Assembly (NCBI GenBank): GCA_022641095.1 | Contig: JALCDB010000003.1 | Span: 1 to 64,000 of the forward strand | Source: Bacilli bacterium | Lineage (GTDB): Bacteria > Bacillota_I > Bacilli_A > RFN20 > CAG-826 | DNA: 64,000 nucleotides | Direction: 5' to 3' | Part shown: positions 25,607 through 35,022 of the stretch, piece by piece | Position numbering within the stretch: position 1 is the first letter of the stretch | Layout: each line of letters starts with the position of its first letter | Translations under genes and position numbers: made by a program | The notes under the pieces: generated by a model | The model's database searches: none | What the model saw: the letters and a program-made list of their open reading frames with translations, nothing else | What the model was told of the DNA's origin: nothing

Positions 25607-26704
25607 TTAGCAGGTCCAAACGAATATCATGACGAAAACGAATCCGATGAGGGCTGTCAGCGGGAAAATCGCGATCCAACTTCCGATCATTTTCCCCGCG
25701 ACGTCCCAATGGATGCGCTTAAGGCTTTTCGTGGCGCCTCCGCCCAATATGGCGGTCGATTTGACGGTCCCCGTCGAAACCGGGATCGCGAGGAAGGTGG
25801 CGAGAAGCAGCCCGATCGTCGCGGCGACGTCGGTCGCGAAAGCCTGGTATTTCTGAAGTTTGGCCATTTCCCCGCCCAATGTCTTGATTATGGAGTATCC
25901 CCCCATGCAGGTGCCGGCGCCCATGAGGACGGCGACGGGAACGTACATCCACCAAACGCCCGAAAGAGAGGAGGCGTTGAGGGAAACGTCCGTCGCGGTG
26001 CTAAGCATCGCGACGATCATGACGAAGACGCCGATGAATTTGGCCCCATCCTGAACTCCATGGACGAAGGACATGACGCCGCCGGACACGATCTGCCCTT
26101 TCGTGAAGAAACGGGTCGTTTCCCCTCGCGTCATCTTGCGGCAGACGGATTCGATCAGTTTCGTGACCCCGTAGCCGAGCAAAAACCCGAGAATCAGGGA
26201 TCCGAAAAAGCCGCCGACGACGAGGAAGAACGATTTCCAGCCGATATGGGCGAAAGCGTTGCCCTCTCCCGAAAGGAGAGTCAGCGCCATGCCGCTGCCG
26301 ATGATGCCTCCGACGAGCTCGTTGCTCTCGCTTGAAGGGAAGCCATAGTAGGTGCTTCCTAGGCTCCAAACGACGATCGCGAAGAGCCCGCTTGAGATGG
26401 CGACCATGACTTGGTCGATGGAAACCCCCTGAGGCCACTCAATCAGGTTGGCGATGGTTTGAGCCACGTCGCCAAAGGATAGGTGACTGGCCAAAAACCC
26501 GATGCAAAGGACGCCGATAAGATTGCAGACGGCCGCCATCGCGACCGCCGTTTTGGGCCGCATCGCGCGAGTGGTGACGCATGTGGCGATGGCGTTGGGG
26601 CCGTCGGTCCAGCCGTTGATGAAAATGACGATGGCGTTCATGGCGATCGCGACGATAGCCCAAGGATGCGCTCCGCAAAGGGAGAAGAATTCGCTGATGC
26701 TCAT
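25607..26704 (-). CDS. pit: Pit-family inorganic phosphate transporter
   Basis: Low-affinity, cation-coupled phosphate uptake (metal-phosphate complexes) through the cytoplasmic membrane. 365 residues with about ten helices and both PHO4 repeats: NGWTDGPNAIATCVTTRAM near residue 30 and FVHGVQDGAKFIGVFVM near residue 217. It is the first gene of the pit-DUF47 pair, the usual arrangement in Bacillota. Confidence 0.93.
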   Translation of the reverse strand: MSISEFFSLCGAHPWAIVAIAMNAIVIFINGWTDGPNAIATCVTTRAMRPKTAVAMAAVCNLIGVLCIGFLASHLSFGDVAQTIANLIEWPQGVSIDQVMVAISSGLFAIVVWSLGSTYYGFPSSESNELVGGIIGSGMALTLLSGEGNAFAHIGWKSFFLVVGGFFGSLILGFLLGYGVTKLIESVCRKMTRGETTRFFTKGQIVSGGVMSFVHGVQDGAKFIGVFVMIVAMLSTATDVSLNASSLSGVWWMYVPVAVLMGAGTCMGGYSIIKTLGGEMAKLQKYQAFATDVAATIGLLLATFLAIPVSTGTVKSTAILGGGATKSLKRIHWDVAGKMIGSWIAIFPLTALIGFVFVMIFVWTC

Positions 26705-26770
26705 GACCCTATAACGCCTAATGGTAGCATTTTCCGACGGTCGTGGCTCAGGCTAAGAGAATTTTTCCGC

Positions 26771-27469
26771 CTATCGGCGAGAACTTCGCCTTCTTAAGCG
26801 GCTCCCCTTATCGACGGAAGCTCTTCCAAGAGGGCGTTTTCTGAATCCGGAACGGCAGCAGAACTCGCTATCGTAAGCGCCTATTGGCTCATCGGCGAAA
26901 CCGCCTTTGCCGACGTTCAGGCGTTTCGCGTTTTGGATGTCTTTGGCGCCGTCTGGTTCTTTTTCCGTCAAAACGACCATGTTTGTCCTTCCGCCCATGA
27001 GGGGATGAAGGATTCCTTCGAGCTCGGTTATTTTTGACGCTTCGCTTCCGTTCCCCCGATCGACGAAGGATCTGCGGATGAGGAAGGAAAGGCAAAAGTC
27101 GTCTTTGTTCGACAAAACGAGGTCGACTCCGCCTCTGCGGGAATCGAAGCGGCCGTTATTGTGGAAATACAGCATCCCAAAACGGTTTCGCTGCTCAGGC
27201 TTTTTGTGGCACGACCCATCTTTCCATAGCGACGGGTCGCTGCCGAAATCATGCATGAAGGAAGCGTCCAGGCCGTCTTTTCCCGTTAACCCGCCGCGAT
27301 AGTAATAGCACTCCACCCACACGGGCTTTACGAGGCAACCGCCGACCTTGATAAGGCATTCGCGCAGAATGGCGGCGTTCATCCCTTGAATCGTTTCGAC
27401 GATTTCTTTTTTTGTCTTGGCCTTATTCAGACGGCTGACCATTTCCTTCAGTTTCCCGCAAATATCCAT
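26771..27469 (-). CDS. Uncharacterised protein
   Basis: About 232 residues from the ATG at 27469; the frame is open to 27535. Its core (GMLYFHNNGRFDSRRGGVDL, then VLSNKDDFCLSFLIRRSFVD) looks like a conserved domain, but I cannot name it. The last 35 residues are Arg- and Ser-rich and could be read from the wrong frame, so a 3' frameshift is possible. No ribosome site is evident. Confidence 0.5.
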   Translation of the reverse strand: MDICGKLKEMVSRLNKAKTKKEIVETIQGMNAAILRECLIKVGGCLVKPVWVECYYYRGGLTGKDGLDASFMHDFGSDPSLWKDGSCHKKPEQRNRFGMLYFHNNGRFDSRRGGVDLVLSNKDDFCLSFLIRRSFVDRGNGSEASKITELEGILHPLMGGRTNMVVLTEKEPDGAKDIQNAKRLNVGKGGFADEPIGAYDSEFCCRSGFRKRPLGRASVDKGSRLRRRSSRR

Positions 27470-27664
27470 TTCTTTTTCGCCTCGCGGTTTGACGCCCATC
27501 GGGCACTGACTAATTATACGTTTGCGTCCGGCCATCGGTTACTCATTGACGCGGCCGAAAAAAAGGCTCGATCGCTCGTGGGGGTTTCGCCGCTGTGTCA
27601 AAAAGGCGCGCGACCCTCGCTCTTCTTCCTTCGCATCGATGCGTTGCGGTGGTATACTTTGCGT

Positions 27665-27682
27665 GGTTAGTTTAATCTAACC
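27665..27682. promoter_or_regulatory. DtxR-type operator before the ZIP-copA operon
   Basis: GGTTAG-TTTAAT-CTAACC, a perfect palindrome (7-bp arms if TGG and CCA are counted). TATACT at 27653-27658 is the likely -10, so the site covers the transcription start. Confidence 0.7.
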
Positions 27683-27694
27683 ATATGCTTGTTC

Positions 27695-28504
27695 ATGAGT
27701 TTCCAAACCTTGATCGCCATAATATCGATAGCCCTCATCTTCGCCGCCACGACGGCGGGGTCCGCTTTTGTGTTCTTCTTCAGGAAAAGCCTGAGCCAAC
27801 GCGTGAAATCGATCATTCTTGGCTTTGCCGGCGGCATCATGGTGGCCGCCTCTTTCTTCGGCCTCATCATGCCCGCCATCGAGGAAAGCCAGTCGAATCC
27901 CGTTTATTCCTCATGGAGTTTCGTGCCGCCCCTCGTCGGATTCATGCTCGGCGGGCTCATGCTCTTCGCCCTCGATCGTCTCGTCCCGCATTTCCATAAG
28001 CTGCAGGACGTCGAAGAGGGTCCCGAGGCCAAATCGCTGTCGAAGAATTTCAAGTTCTTCCTGGCCGTCACGATCCATAACGTTCCGGAAGGCCTTTCGG
28101 TCGGATTCGCCTGCGGATTGGCCTTCGCCTTGGAGGGCGATGCCGCGACGGCGGCCAGCATGTCCGCGCTTTCTTTGGCGATAGGGATCGCCATCCAGAA
28201 CGTTCCCGAAGGCGCGGCGGTCTCCATCCCGATGTTCGGCGACGGCATGGGGAAAGGCAAAGCGTTCCTTTTCGGCGCCGCTTCCGGGGCGGTGGAGCCC
28301 GTCTTCGCCATCGCCGCTCTGTTCTTGGCCCAACTATCGGTCGTCGCCCCGTGGCTTCTGGCTTTTGCGGCTGGGGCGATGATATACGTGACACTTGACG
28401 AGATCCTGCCTGAATCCCGGGAAAACGGCTTCACCCACCATGCTATGTGGAGCTTCATGATAGGCTTTGCGATCATGATGGTTCTTGAAATAGCGGTAGG
28501 ATAG
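27695..28504 (+). CDS. ZIP-family metal transporter
   Basis: Imports divalent metals (Zn, Fe or Mn). 269 residues, eight helices. The metal-site helices are HNVPEGLSVG (near residue 127) and IQNVPEGAAVSIPM (near 167), the GufA/ZupT branch signature. The start at 27695 lacks a clear ribosome site. A DtxR-type operator overlaps the promoter, which points to repression by iron or manganese. copA follows after 14 nt. Confidence 0.9.
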   Translation: MSFQTLIAIISIALIFAATTAGSAFVFFFRKSLSQRVKSIILGFAGGIMVAASFFGLIMPAIEESQSNPVYSSWSFVPPLVGFMLGGLMLFALDRLVPHFHKLQDVEEGPEAKSLSKNFKFFLAVTIHNVPEGLSVGFACGLAFALEGDAATAASMSALSLAIGIAIQNVPEGAAVSIPMFGDGMGKGKAFLFGAASGAVEPVFAIAALFLAQLSVVAPWLLAFAAGAMIYVTLDEILPESRENGFTHHAMWSFMIGFAIMMVLEIAVG

Positions 28505-28518
28505 TATTTGGAGGTTCT

Positions 28519-31080
28519 ATGGAAAAAGGGAAGAACGAACGCTTTTCGGTCTCCGGCATGTCATGCGCGGCCTGTTCGGCGCACGTCGAGAAAGCGGTCA
28601 AGGAAGTCCCCGGGGTTAAAGACGTCGCGGTCAGCCTCCTGACCAATTCGATGGACGTTGCCGTCGATGAGTCCTGCAGCCAAGATGACATCGTCAAGGC
28701 GGTGCGCGCGGCCGGGTACGGGGCTTCGCCCATGGGGCAAGAGGAGAAGGTGGATGAGGCCTTGGCCAGGGAAAAGGAATTCTTCACCGACAGGGAAACC
28801 CCTCGCCTCGTCAAGCGCCTCATCGCTTCCTTCGCGCTCCTGATGCCGCTTTTTTACCTTTCGATGGGCCATGCCGTCGGCTGGCCGATCGGGATTCTAA
28901 GCGAAGACCATCTGACCTATGGGCTCATCGCGATGTTGCTTGCCCTGACCATCATGCTAGTCAACGGGCATTTCTTCGTTTCGGGCTCCAAAGCCCTTTG
29001 GCACCGCGCCCCCAACATGGATACCTTGGTGGCCCTTGGCTCGTCGGTCGCCTTCCTCTATTCGCTCGTCCTTTATTTCGAGATGGCGCATTTTGCTTCC
29101 TTAGGCGAAGTTTCCCGCCTTGCGAGCCTTTCGAAATCCCTTTCCTTTGAGACCGCGGGGATGGTCCCGGCCCTCATCGCGATCGGGAAAACGCTGGAAT
29201 CCTACGCCAAAGGCAAAACGACATCGTCTTTAAAGGGTCTTATCGATCTGGCTCCGAAGAAGGCGACCCTTTTGGTCAAGGGGAAAGAAATGGCGGTCCG
29301 CGCCGATTCCTTGAAGAAAGGCGACCTCGTCCTCGTGAGGCCGGGTGAGTCCTTCCCCGCCGACGGGACGGTCGAAAGCGGCGAATCGGCCGTTGACGAG
29401 TCTTCGCTCAGCGGCGAATCCGTTCCGGTCGAGAAGAGCCCTGGAAACCCTGTGTTTTGCGCGACCATCAATCAAAGCGGGGCCCTTAGGGTTCGCGTGG
29501 AGAGGGTCGGGGCCGACATGACGCTCAGCCAAATCGTCAAAACCGTGGAAGATGCCAGCCTTGGCAAAACGAAAGCCATGGCTTTGGCCGACAAGGTGAG
29601 CGGTGTCTTCGTCCCCACGATCATGGCCGCTTCTCTAGTCGTTTTCGTTTTCTGGCTCATCTTCGGCGGGGATTTCGTCTCCTCGCTAGGAGGATATTCG
29701 GATCTCCTTTCCTATTCTCTTGAAAGGGGCGTGTCCGTTTTGGTGGTGGCCTGCCCGTGCGCCTTGGGCCTCGCGACCCCGGTCGCCATCATGGTCGGAA
29801 GCGGGAAGGGGGCCCGCAACGGCATCCTCTTCAAAACGGCTTCCGCTCTTGAGGAGGCGGGGAAGGCCAAGTTCGTCGTCTTCGACAAAACGGGGACTCT
29901 CACGAAAGGCCGAATGACGGTCACCGACCTCGTTTCCTTCTCATCCGATGATCTCTTGGGATTCGCCGCGAGCCTCGAAGGGTCTTCCGAGCACCCCTTG
30001 GGGAAGGCCATCGTGAAGGAGGCGGAGGCGAAAGGCATCAAAAAGACGGCGTGCTCTTCGTTCAAGGCCGTCTCGGGATACGGGGCTAGCGGCGTGATCG
30101 GCGGGCAAAGCGCCTATGGCGGCAATTACGCCTTCATGGAAAGGGCGGGGATAGTCGACGCGGCGGCTCAAAAAGAAGGGGAACGGCTATCGAAGGACGG
30201 AAAGACCGTCTTGTATTTCGCTAAAGGCGACAAGATCATCGGCCTCGTCGCCCTCCGCGACGTTTTGCGCGACGATTCGGCCGAAGCGGTGCGGGCCTTT
30301 AAGGAATTGGGGATGACCCCGGTCCTTCTTAGCGGCGACAACCGCGCGACCGCCGCCTCGATCGCGAAGGGTTCCGGAATCGGGCGTTTCATCGCCGAAG
30401 CCAATCCCATCCGGAAACGGGAAGCGATCGCGGAACTGCAAAGAAACGGCAAGACGATCATGGTCGGCGACGGCATCAACGACGCCCCGTCTTTGACTCA
30501 GGCCGACATCGGAATCGCCATCGGGGCGGGCTCGGACATCGCCATCGATTCCGCTGACGTGGTCCTGATCAATTCCTTGCTCATGGACGCCTATCGGGCC
30601 GTCAGCCTCTCGCGGATCACTTTCCGAACCATAAAGGAGAATCTGTTTTGGGCTTTCTTTTACAACATCGTCATGATCCCCATAGCCGCAGGCGCCCTTT
30701 CCTTCGCCGGCGTCTACAAACTTCGGCCATGGTACGGTTCGGCCGCGATGGCCCTCTCGTCTTTGACCGTCGTCCTTAACGCCTTGCGGATCAACCTCCG
30801 CAAACTCGGCGGAACCCATAAAACGGTTTCGGATCGAAAAGGGAAGGCTGGCGAAAAAACGGTTTCGCCCAAAGGGAAGGCGATCGTTTTGCGCGTCGAA
30901 GGGATGATGTGCGAGCGCTGCGCGGAGCGGGTGCGCTCCGCCCTTGAAAGCGTTCCGGGCCTATCCGAGGTTCAGGTGAGCCTTAAGGGAAAGGAAGCCC
31001 ACTTCGTCTCCGATCCCAAAGCCGTCGAAAAAGCCGTCTCGGCCGTCGAAAAAGCCGGGTATAAGGCCAAAAAAGAATAA
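28519..31080 (+). CDS. copA: Copper-type P1B ATPase with HMA domains at both ends
   Basis: Exports Cu+ using ATP. 853 residues. The N-terminal HMA domain carries GMSCAACSAHVEK; the membrane ion site is CPC in VVACPCALGLATP; phosphorylation occurs at DKTGTLTKG; the nucleotide-domain motif is SSEHPLGKAI; the hinge is GDGINDAPSLTQADIG. A second HMA domain with GMMCERCAERV is attached at the C-terminus after a basic linker, which is unusual: extra HMA domains normally lie at the N-terminus. GGAGG precedes the ATG. Co-transcription with a ZIP importer under a DtxR-type box is odd for a copper pump. Confidence 0.93.
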   Translation: MEKGKNERFSVSGMSCAACSAHVEKAVKEVPGVKDVAVSLLTNSMDVAVDESCSQDDIVKAVRAAGYGASPMGQEEKVDEALAREKEFFTDRETPRLVKRLIASFALLMPLFYLSMGHAVGWPIGILSEDHLTYGLIAMLLALTIMLVNGHFFVSGSKALWHRAPNMDTLVALGSSVAFLYSLVLYFEMAHFASLGEVSRLASLSKSLSFETAGMVPALIAIGKTLESYAKGKTTSSLKGLIDLAPKKATLLVKGKEMAVRADSLKKGDLVLVRPGESFPADGTVESGESAVDESSLSGESVPVEKSPGNPVFCATINQSGALRVRVERVGADMTLSQIVKTVEDASLGKTKAMALADKVSGVFVPTIMAASLVVFVFWLIFGGDFVSSLGGYSDLLSYSLERGVSVLVVACPCALGLATPVAIMVGSGKGARNGILFKTASALEEAGKAKFVVFDKTGTLTKGRMTVTDLVSFSSDDLLGFAASLEGSSEHPLGKAIVKEAEAKGIKKTACSSFKAVSGYGASGVIGGQSAYGGNYAFMERAGIVDAAAQKEGERLSKDGKTVLYFAKGDKIIGLVALRDVLRDDSAEAVRAFKELGMTPVLLSGDNRATAASIAKGSGIGRFIAEANPIRKREAIAELQRNGKTIMVGDGINDAPSLTQADIGIAIGAGSDIAIDSADVVLINSLLMDAYRAVSLSRITFRTIKENLFWAFFYNIVMIPIAAGALSFAGVYKLRPWYGSAAMALSSLTVVLNALRINLRKLGGTHKTVSDRKGKAGEKTVSPKGKAIVLRVEGMMCERCAERVRSALESVPGLSEVQVSLKGKEAHFVSDPKAVEKAVSAVEKAGYKAKKE

Positions 31081-31111
31081 ACTGATTCAAGGGATGCGGC
31101 GGGTATCCCCG

Positions 31112-31819
31112 TTATAGATAGTATTTTCCGATGAGGCTCAAGTTTTTCTCGTTAAGTTCGTAAACGAGGGGTTTTCCGGTCGGGATCTCGACCGAGGCGA
31201 TCGCTTCCGGGCTTAGGTTCTCCAATTCCATCACGAGGGCCCGAAGGCTGTTGCCGTGGGCGACGACGAGGGCGCGTTTTCCGCCGCGGATGGAGGGGGC
31301 TATCTCGCTCATGAAATAGATCTTGACCCGTTTGGCCGTGTCGAGCAGGCATTCGGATAAAGGCAGATCCTTCTCCTCCATGAGTCCCTGCCGCACCAAG
31401 CCGCGATAGGTCTCTTGGTTGCCGGGGTAGCGCGGATCCTCTTTCGATAGAGGCGGGGGCGGCACGTCGGCGCTTCTTCGCCAAACGTGGATTTGCTCCG
31501 CGCCCCATTTGCGCGCGCTGTCGCATTTATTAAGGCCTTGCAAGGCGCCGTAGTGGCGTTCGTTGAGACGCCAAGAGAAGAACTTTGGGATTTCGGTTTC
31601 CCCCATTTCGGAAAGGACCAGATCCAAGGTCTCGTTGGCCCTTTTGAGGATGGAAGAATAAGCTTCGTCGAAAACGTAGCCCTTTTTCTTCAGGAGGCGG
31701 CCCGCCGCCTTGGCTTCCTCGATCCCTTGCGCCGAGAGCCCGACGTCGGTCCAGCCCGTGAATTTGTTTTCCAGGTTCCAGAGCGATTGGCCGTGTCGAA
31801 GCAATACCAGTTTGATCAT
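31112..31819 (-). CDS. gpmA: 2,3-bisphosphoglycerate-dependent phosphoglycerate mutase
   Basis: Interconverts 3- and 2-phosphoglycerate in glycolysis. 235 residues. The phosphohistidine motif is LVLLRHGQSLWN at residue 4; RLNERHYGALQGLNK near 82, DVPPPPL near 123 and ALVVAHGNSLRALV near 178 complete the active site. The frame runs upstream to 32173 but homology begins at 31819. TATAAT lies 7 nt before this ATG, so it is probably leaderless. Confidence 0.95.
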   Translation of the reverse strand: MIKLVLLRHGQSLWNLENKFTGWTDVGLSAQGIEEAKAAGRLLKKKGYVFDEAYSSILKRANETLDLVLSEMGETEIPKFFSWRLNERHYGALQGLNKCDSARKWGAEQIHVWRRSADVPPPPLSKEDPRYPGNQETYRGLVRQGLMEEKDLPLSECLLDTAKRVKIYFMSEIAPSIRGGKRALVVAHGNSLRALVMELENLSPEAIASVEIPTGKPLVYELNEKNLSLIGKYYL

Positions 31820-31852
31820 TCCTTTGATTATATCCTTTCCGGCCGCTGAATT

Positions 31853-31877
31853 AAAAAGCCCCGTTAAGGAGCCAGAA
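31853..31877 (-). terminator. Probable terminator of the feo operon
   Basis: On the minus strand GGCTCC, TTAAC and GGGGC form a 5-bp stem with T5 directly after it, overlapping the stop of the last gene. Short, so moderate confidence. Confidence 0.5.
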
Positions 31878-32232
31878 GGCTTTCGGCGGCGGGAAAGCGC
31901 CCGCTCACGAGGGCGTAGAGAGCCAAACTCTCCTTTTCCTCTTTCGAGAAGCCGCGCAAAGGGGCGAAAAGACGAAGGAGTCTTCTTTTCGCCTTTTGGA
32001 GATCGCGGAGGAGGCCAAGCCCCTCTTCGCTTATTCGGAAGGGGCCATACGTTTTCCCGACGACGAGCCCTTCTTTCCTCAGTTTCTTTATAACCACGGA
32101 GGCGAAAGGGCGGCTTTTTCCGATTTCGCGGGCCAGATCCCTCTCCAGAAAGGAGCCATCCGCGGCGGCGCACTCCCCGATGGAGAGCATATGGCCTCGC
32201 CTAAAGAATTCGCTTGCATCTCCCGCGGGCAC
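31864..32232 (-). CDS. Winged-helix protein, DtxR-like, in the feo operon
   Basis: 122 residues. FLERDLAREIGKSRPFASVVIKKLRKEGLV forms a winged helix (region near residues 28-58), followed by YGPFRISEEGLGLL and a basic helical tail. It resembles the DNA-binding half of DtxR/MntR proteins but lacks the metal-binding dimer domain. The chosen GTG start follows GGAGAGG; an ATG at 32190 is the alternative. As the last gene of the feo operon it may be a FeoC-like or local regulator; that role is inference. Confidence 0.65.
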   Translation of the reverse strand: MPAGDASEFFRRGHMLSIGECAAADGSFLERDLAREIGKSRPFASVVIKKLRKEGLVVGKTYGPFRISEEGLGLLRDLQKAKRRLLRLFAPLRGFSKEEKESLALYALVSGRFPAAESLLAP

Positions 32233-32419
32233 GTTTCCTCTCCTCTCTTTTTTTCGCTTTTCTGAATTCCTTGACCAGCCTTTTGGCGTCGCCGGAGGCG
32301 AAGGGGCAGTTCAGTTCCTCAAGGCTTTCGCCTTTTTTCCTTCGCCTCACGAGGTAGGCGATCATAAAGGCCGCGTACCCCGTTAGAAGCGCGATGGTCA
32401 CGATTTCGGTCCAGTGCAT
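32201..32419 (-). CDS. Small membrane protein downstream of FeoB
   Basis: 72 residues: one transmembrane helix (about 5-25) followed by a very basic tail (RKAKKREERKRARGRCKR). Its place after feoB matches the FeoB-associated small proteins, though it has only two cysteines (in NCPF and GRCKR) rather than their usual cluster. GGAGGG precedes the ATG. The next gene overlaps it by 32 nt. Confidence 0.6.
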   Translation of the reverse strand: MHWTEIVTIALLTGYAAFMIAYLVRRRKKGESLEELNCPFASGDAKRLVKEFRKAKKREERKRARGRCKRIL

Positions 32420-32438
32420 CGCCTATCCCTCCTTTCCC

Positions 32439-34709
32439 TTAAGCGGCCGCCTTAGCTTCCTGCCTGCTTTTCTTGCGGTCATAGAGATAAAGGGCGAGAA
32501 TCCCTAACCCCAGGAGAGGCAACGTGATGCCCAAGGTCCAGACGTAGTCGATCGTGATGTAGGCTACGCAGCCAAGGACATAACTGAGGCCAAGCCAGAA
32601 GAGAATCGTCCAAACGTAGGATTTGCGGTTTGGGAGCTCGGCTTTGGCCGTCGCCACCGAGGCGAAGCAGGGGATCGTCATGAGGTTGAACACCGCGAAG
32701 GCCACGACGCCTCCCGTGGAGATGCCGCACGCCTCCACGATCGCCTGGAAGCTGTCGGCTCCGATGATGGCGGCCAGCGTTTCGACGGTCGAGGTCACGT
32801 TCTCCTTGGCGACGATGCCTTGGATGGAGGCCACGGCCAACGTCCAGCCGTCCTGACCCGCCTGGACGCCGAACCCCATCGGGGTGAAAAGCGGCTGGAT
32901 CAGTCTGCCCAGATCGTTCAGGATGCTGGTTCCGGTCTCGTCGACCATCTGCCACCCCCAATTGAAGTTGGCCAAGAACCAAATGACGATCGTGGAAGCC
33001 AGGATGATGGTCGAGGCCTTCTTGATGAAGTGCTTGCCTTTGTCCCAGACGTGGATGGCGAGGGCCCGCGGCTTCGGCGTGTGGTAGGAAGGAAGCTCCA
33101 TGACGAAAGGCGGGACTTTCTCGCGCTGGCTCGTCTTGTTCATGACGATGACCGCGGCGATGGCCACGACGATCCCAAGCAGGTACATCGAAAAGGTGAA
33201 GAGCCCGCCGTCCATTCCGGCGGCTTCCGCGACCGCGTCGGCGACGACGGCCAAAAAGGTGGCTTTGGCCCCGCAGGCGAAGAAGGGGATGACGCGGATG
33301 GTCTTGGTCCTCTCTTTGTCGCTGGAGAGGGTGCGGGTGTTGATCATGGCCGGGATCCCGCACCCAAAACCCATGATCATCGGGATGAACGCGCGCCCGG
33401 AGACCCCGAAGCGGCGGAAAATGCGGTCCAGCATGAAGGCGATGCGGGCCATGTAGCCCGAGTCCTCGAGAATCGCGAAGAACAGGAAAAGGATCATGAT
33501 CTGCGGGACGAAGCCGAGGACGGCGAAGACGCCGGCGCAGACCCCCTCGCAAAGAAGGCCGTCGACCCACGCGGGGGCCCCGGCGCCTATGAGTCCGACG
33601 TGGATCCCCTGGGTTATGCACCCGAAAATGCCGGATCCGTCGTCACCGAACAGGCTATGGAAGAACTCGCCGATTCCGTTGATTCCGTCGGCGGTGTAGA
33701 AGAGCCCGGCGAACGGGTAAAACTGCTCGCCGTCGACCGTGAAGTGGATCAATCCGGAATACCCGTCCCCGAAGTCGACGCCCATGGCGCCGAGGTAAAA
33801 GAGGTCTCCGGCGAAAGTGAGGTGGAAGATGAGGAAGAGGATGGCGAGCAAGATGGGGATGCCCCAGATTTTGCTCGTCAGGACTTTGTCGATCTTGTCG
33901 CTCTTCGTGAGTTTATGGGCCTCGTTTCCGCTATGCCCATGTCGGCACGGCGCCAATTGGCTCACGATGTATTTATAACGCTCGTCCGCGCTTGTCGCCT
34001 CAAAACCTTCCTTGTCTTCGTAAAGGGTTTGGGCCTCTTGGCATTCGCGGTTATTCTCCTTCAGTTCGATTTCGTCGCCCTCTAAAGCCTTGATGGCGTG
34101 GAAAAGGGCGTTTTCCTTTAGCGACCCTTTGTATATCGCCTCCGCTTTCTCGATGATGGGTTTCAGGGGGCCTTGGTCCCATAGCGAGACGCCTTTGCGC
34201 GGCTTTCTTGAGGCGATGAAAGCCTCCGCCATGAGATTGTCGAGGTTGCGTTCCCGCAAAGCGGAAACCAAAATGACCGGGACCCCCAGCTTCCTGCCGA
34301 GGGCCTTGGCGTCGATCGACTGGCCGCTGCCATCCAAGGCGTCGCTCATGTTAAGGGCGAGGACGACCGGGACATCCATCTCAAGGATCTGGGTCGTCAT
34401 ATAGAGGTTGCGCTCAAGGTTCGTCGCGTCGATGACGTCGATGACGACGTCGGGATGGCTTTGGAGGATGTAATTCCGAGAAATGATTTCTTCGGGACTG
34501 TATGGCGATAGCGAATAGATACCCGGCAGATCGATGATCTTCGCTTCGCCGATGCGTTTGTTTTTGTAGACCCCTTCGCGTTTTTCGACGGTCACGCCCG
34601 GCCAATTGCCGACGTAGGCGGTGCTGCCCGTCAGAGAATTGAAGAGGGTCGTTTTCCCGGAATTGGGGTTTCCGGCCAACGCGATGGTGATTCCGTTTTC
34701 CTTTTTCAT
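32439..34709 (-). CDS. feoB: Ferrous iron transporter FeoB
   Basis: Fe2+ uptake across the cytoplasmic membrane. 756 residues. The N-terminal G domain has GNPNSGKTTLFNSLTG (G1), DLPGIYSLSPYS (G3) and NMSDALD (G4), followed by a helical GDI-like region. The membrane part contains two Gate repeats, with GFGCGIPAMINTRTL and PCFASVATAKAEL. The start overlaps the feoA stop by ATGA. It is controlled with feoA from one promoter carrying two DtxR-type boxes. Confidence 0.96.
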   Translation of the reverse strand: MKKENGITIALAGNPNSGKTTLFNSLTGSTAYVGNWPGVTVEKREGVYKNKRIGEAKIIDLPGIYSLSPYSPEEIISRNYILQSHPDVVIDVIDATNLERNLYMTTQILEMDVPVVLALNMSDALDGSGQSIDAKALGRKLGVPVILVSALRERNLDNLMAEAFIASRKPRKGVSLWDQGPLKPIIEKAEAIYKGSLKENALFHAIKALEGDEIELKENNRECQEAQTLYEDKEGFEATSADERYKYIVSQLAPCRHGHSGNEAHKLTKSDKIDKVLTSKIWGIPILLAILFLIFHLTFAGDLFYLGAMGVDFGDGYSGLIHFTVDGEQFYPFAGLFYTADGINGIGEFFHSLFGDDGSGIFGCITQGIHVGLIGAGAPAWVDGLLCEGVCAGVFAVLGFVPQIMILFLFFAILEDSGYMARIAFMLDRIFRRFGVSGRAFIPMIMGFGCGIPAMINTRTLSSDKERTKTIRVIPFFACGAKATFLAVVADAVAEAAGMDGGLFTFSMYLLGIVVAIAAVIVMNKTSQREKVPPFVMELPSYHTPKPRALAIHVWDKGKHFIKKASTIILASTIVIWFLANFNWGWQMVDETGTSILNDLGRLIQPLFTPMGFGVQAGQDGWTLAVASIQGIVAKENVTSTVETLAAIIGADSFQAIVEACGISTGGVVAFAVFNLMTIPCFASVATAKAELPNRKSYVWTILFWLGLSYVLGCVAYITIDYVWTLGITLPLLGLGILALYLYDRKKSRQEAKAAA

Positions 34710-35002
34710 TTTCCGTTCTCGCTTTCCTTGGCGGAGATCCTGACGAGGACGTTCATCGCCTCGCTGCGCCGGAGCGTGAGCTCATAGCCCCTGATGGTGA
34801 TTTCGAGGGGGTCGCCTAGCGGAGCCCTCTTTCTCAGATAGAGGTCGGCCCCGGGGGTCAGGCCCATGTCGAAGAGCCGTCTCCTGAGCTTGCCTTCCCC
34901 GCGGACCCGAACGATCGTCCCGCTTGAGCCGATCGCGGCCTCGCCCAGAGCGATTTCCCCGCCCGGCGAGACGCATTCGGCCGCATCGTCTTTTTCTTTC
35001 AT
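34706..35002 (-). CDS. feoA: FeoA domain protein
   Basis: 98 residues with an SH3-like FeoA domain (GSSGTIVRVRGEGKLRRRLF, then MGLTPGADLYLRKRAPLGDP). It interacts with FeoB in iron transport. A 20-residue acidic leader precedes the domain. It is the second of two FeoA-type genes in the operon. Confidence 0.92.
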   Translation of the reverse strand: MKEKDDAAECVSPGGEIALGEAAIGSSGTIVRVRGEGKLRRRLFDMGLTPGADLYLRKRAPLGDPLEITIRGYELTLRRSEAMNVLVRISAKESENGK

Positions 35003-35022
35003 GACGTTTTATGCCTTTCCTT

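Noticed and set aside
32820-34085. 421-codon open frame antisense to feoB
   Set aside because: Low-complexity Asp/Glu/Val-rich shadow of a full-length feoB.
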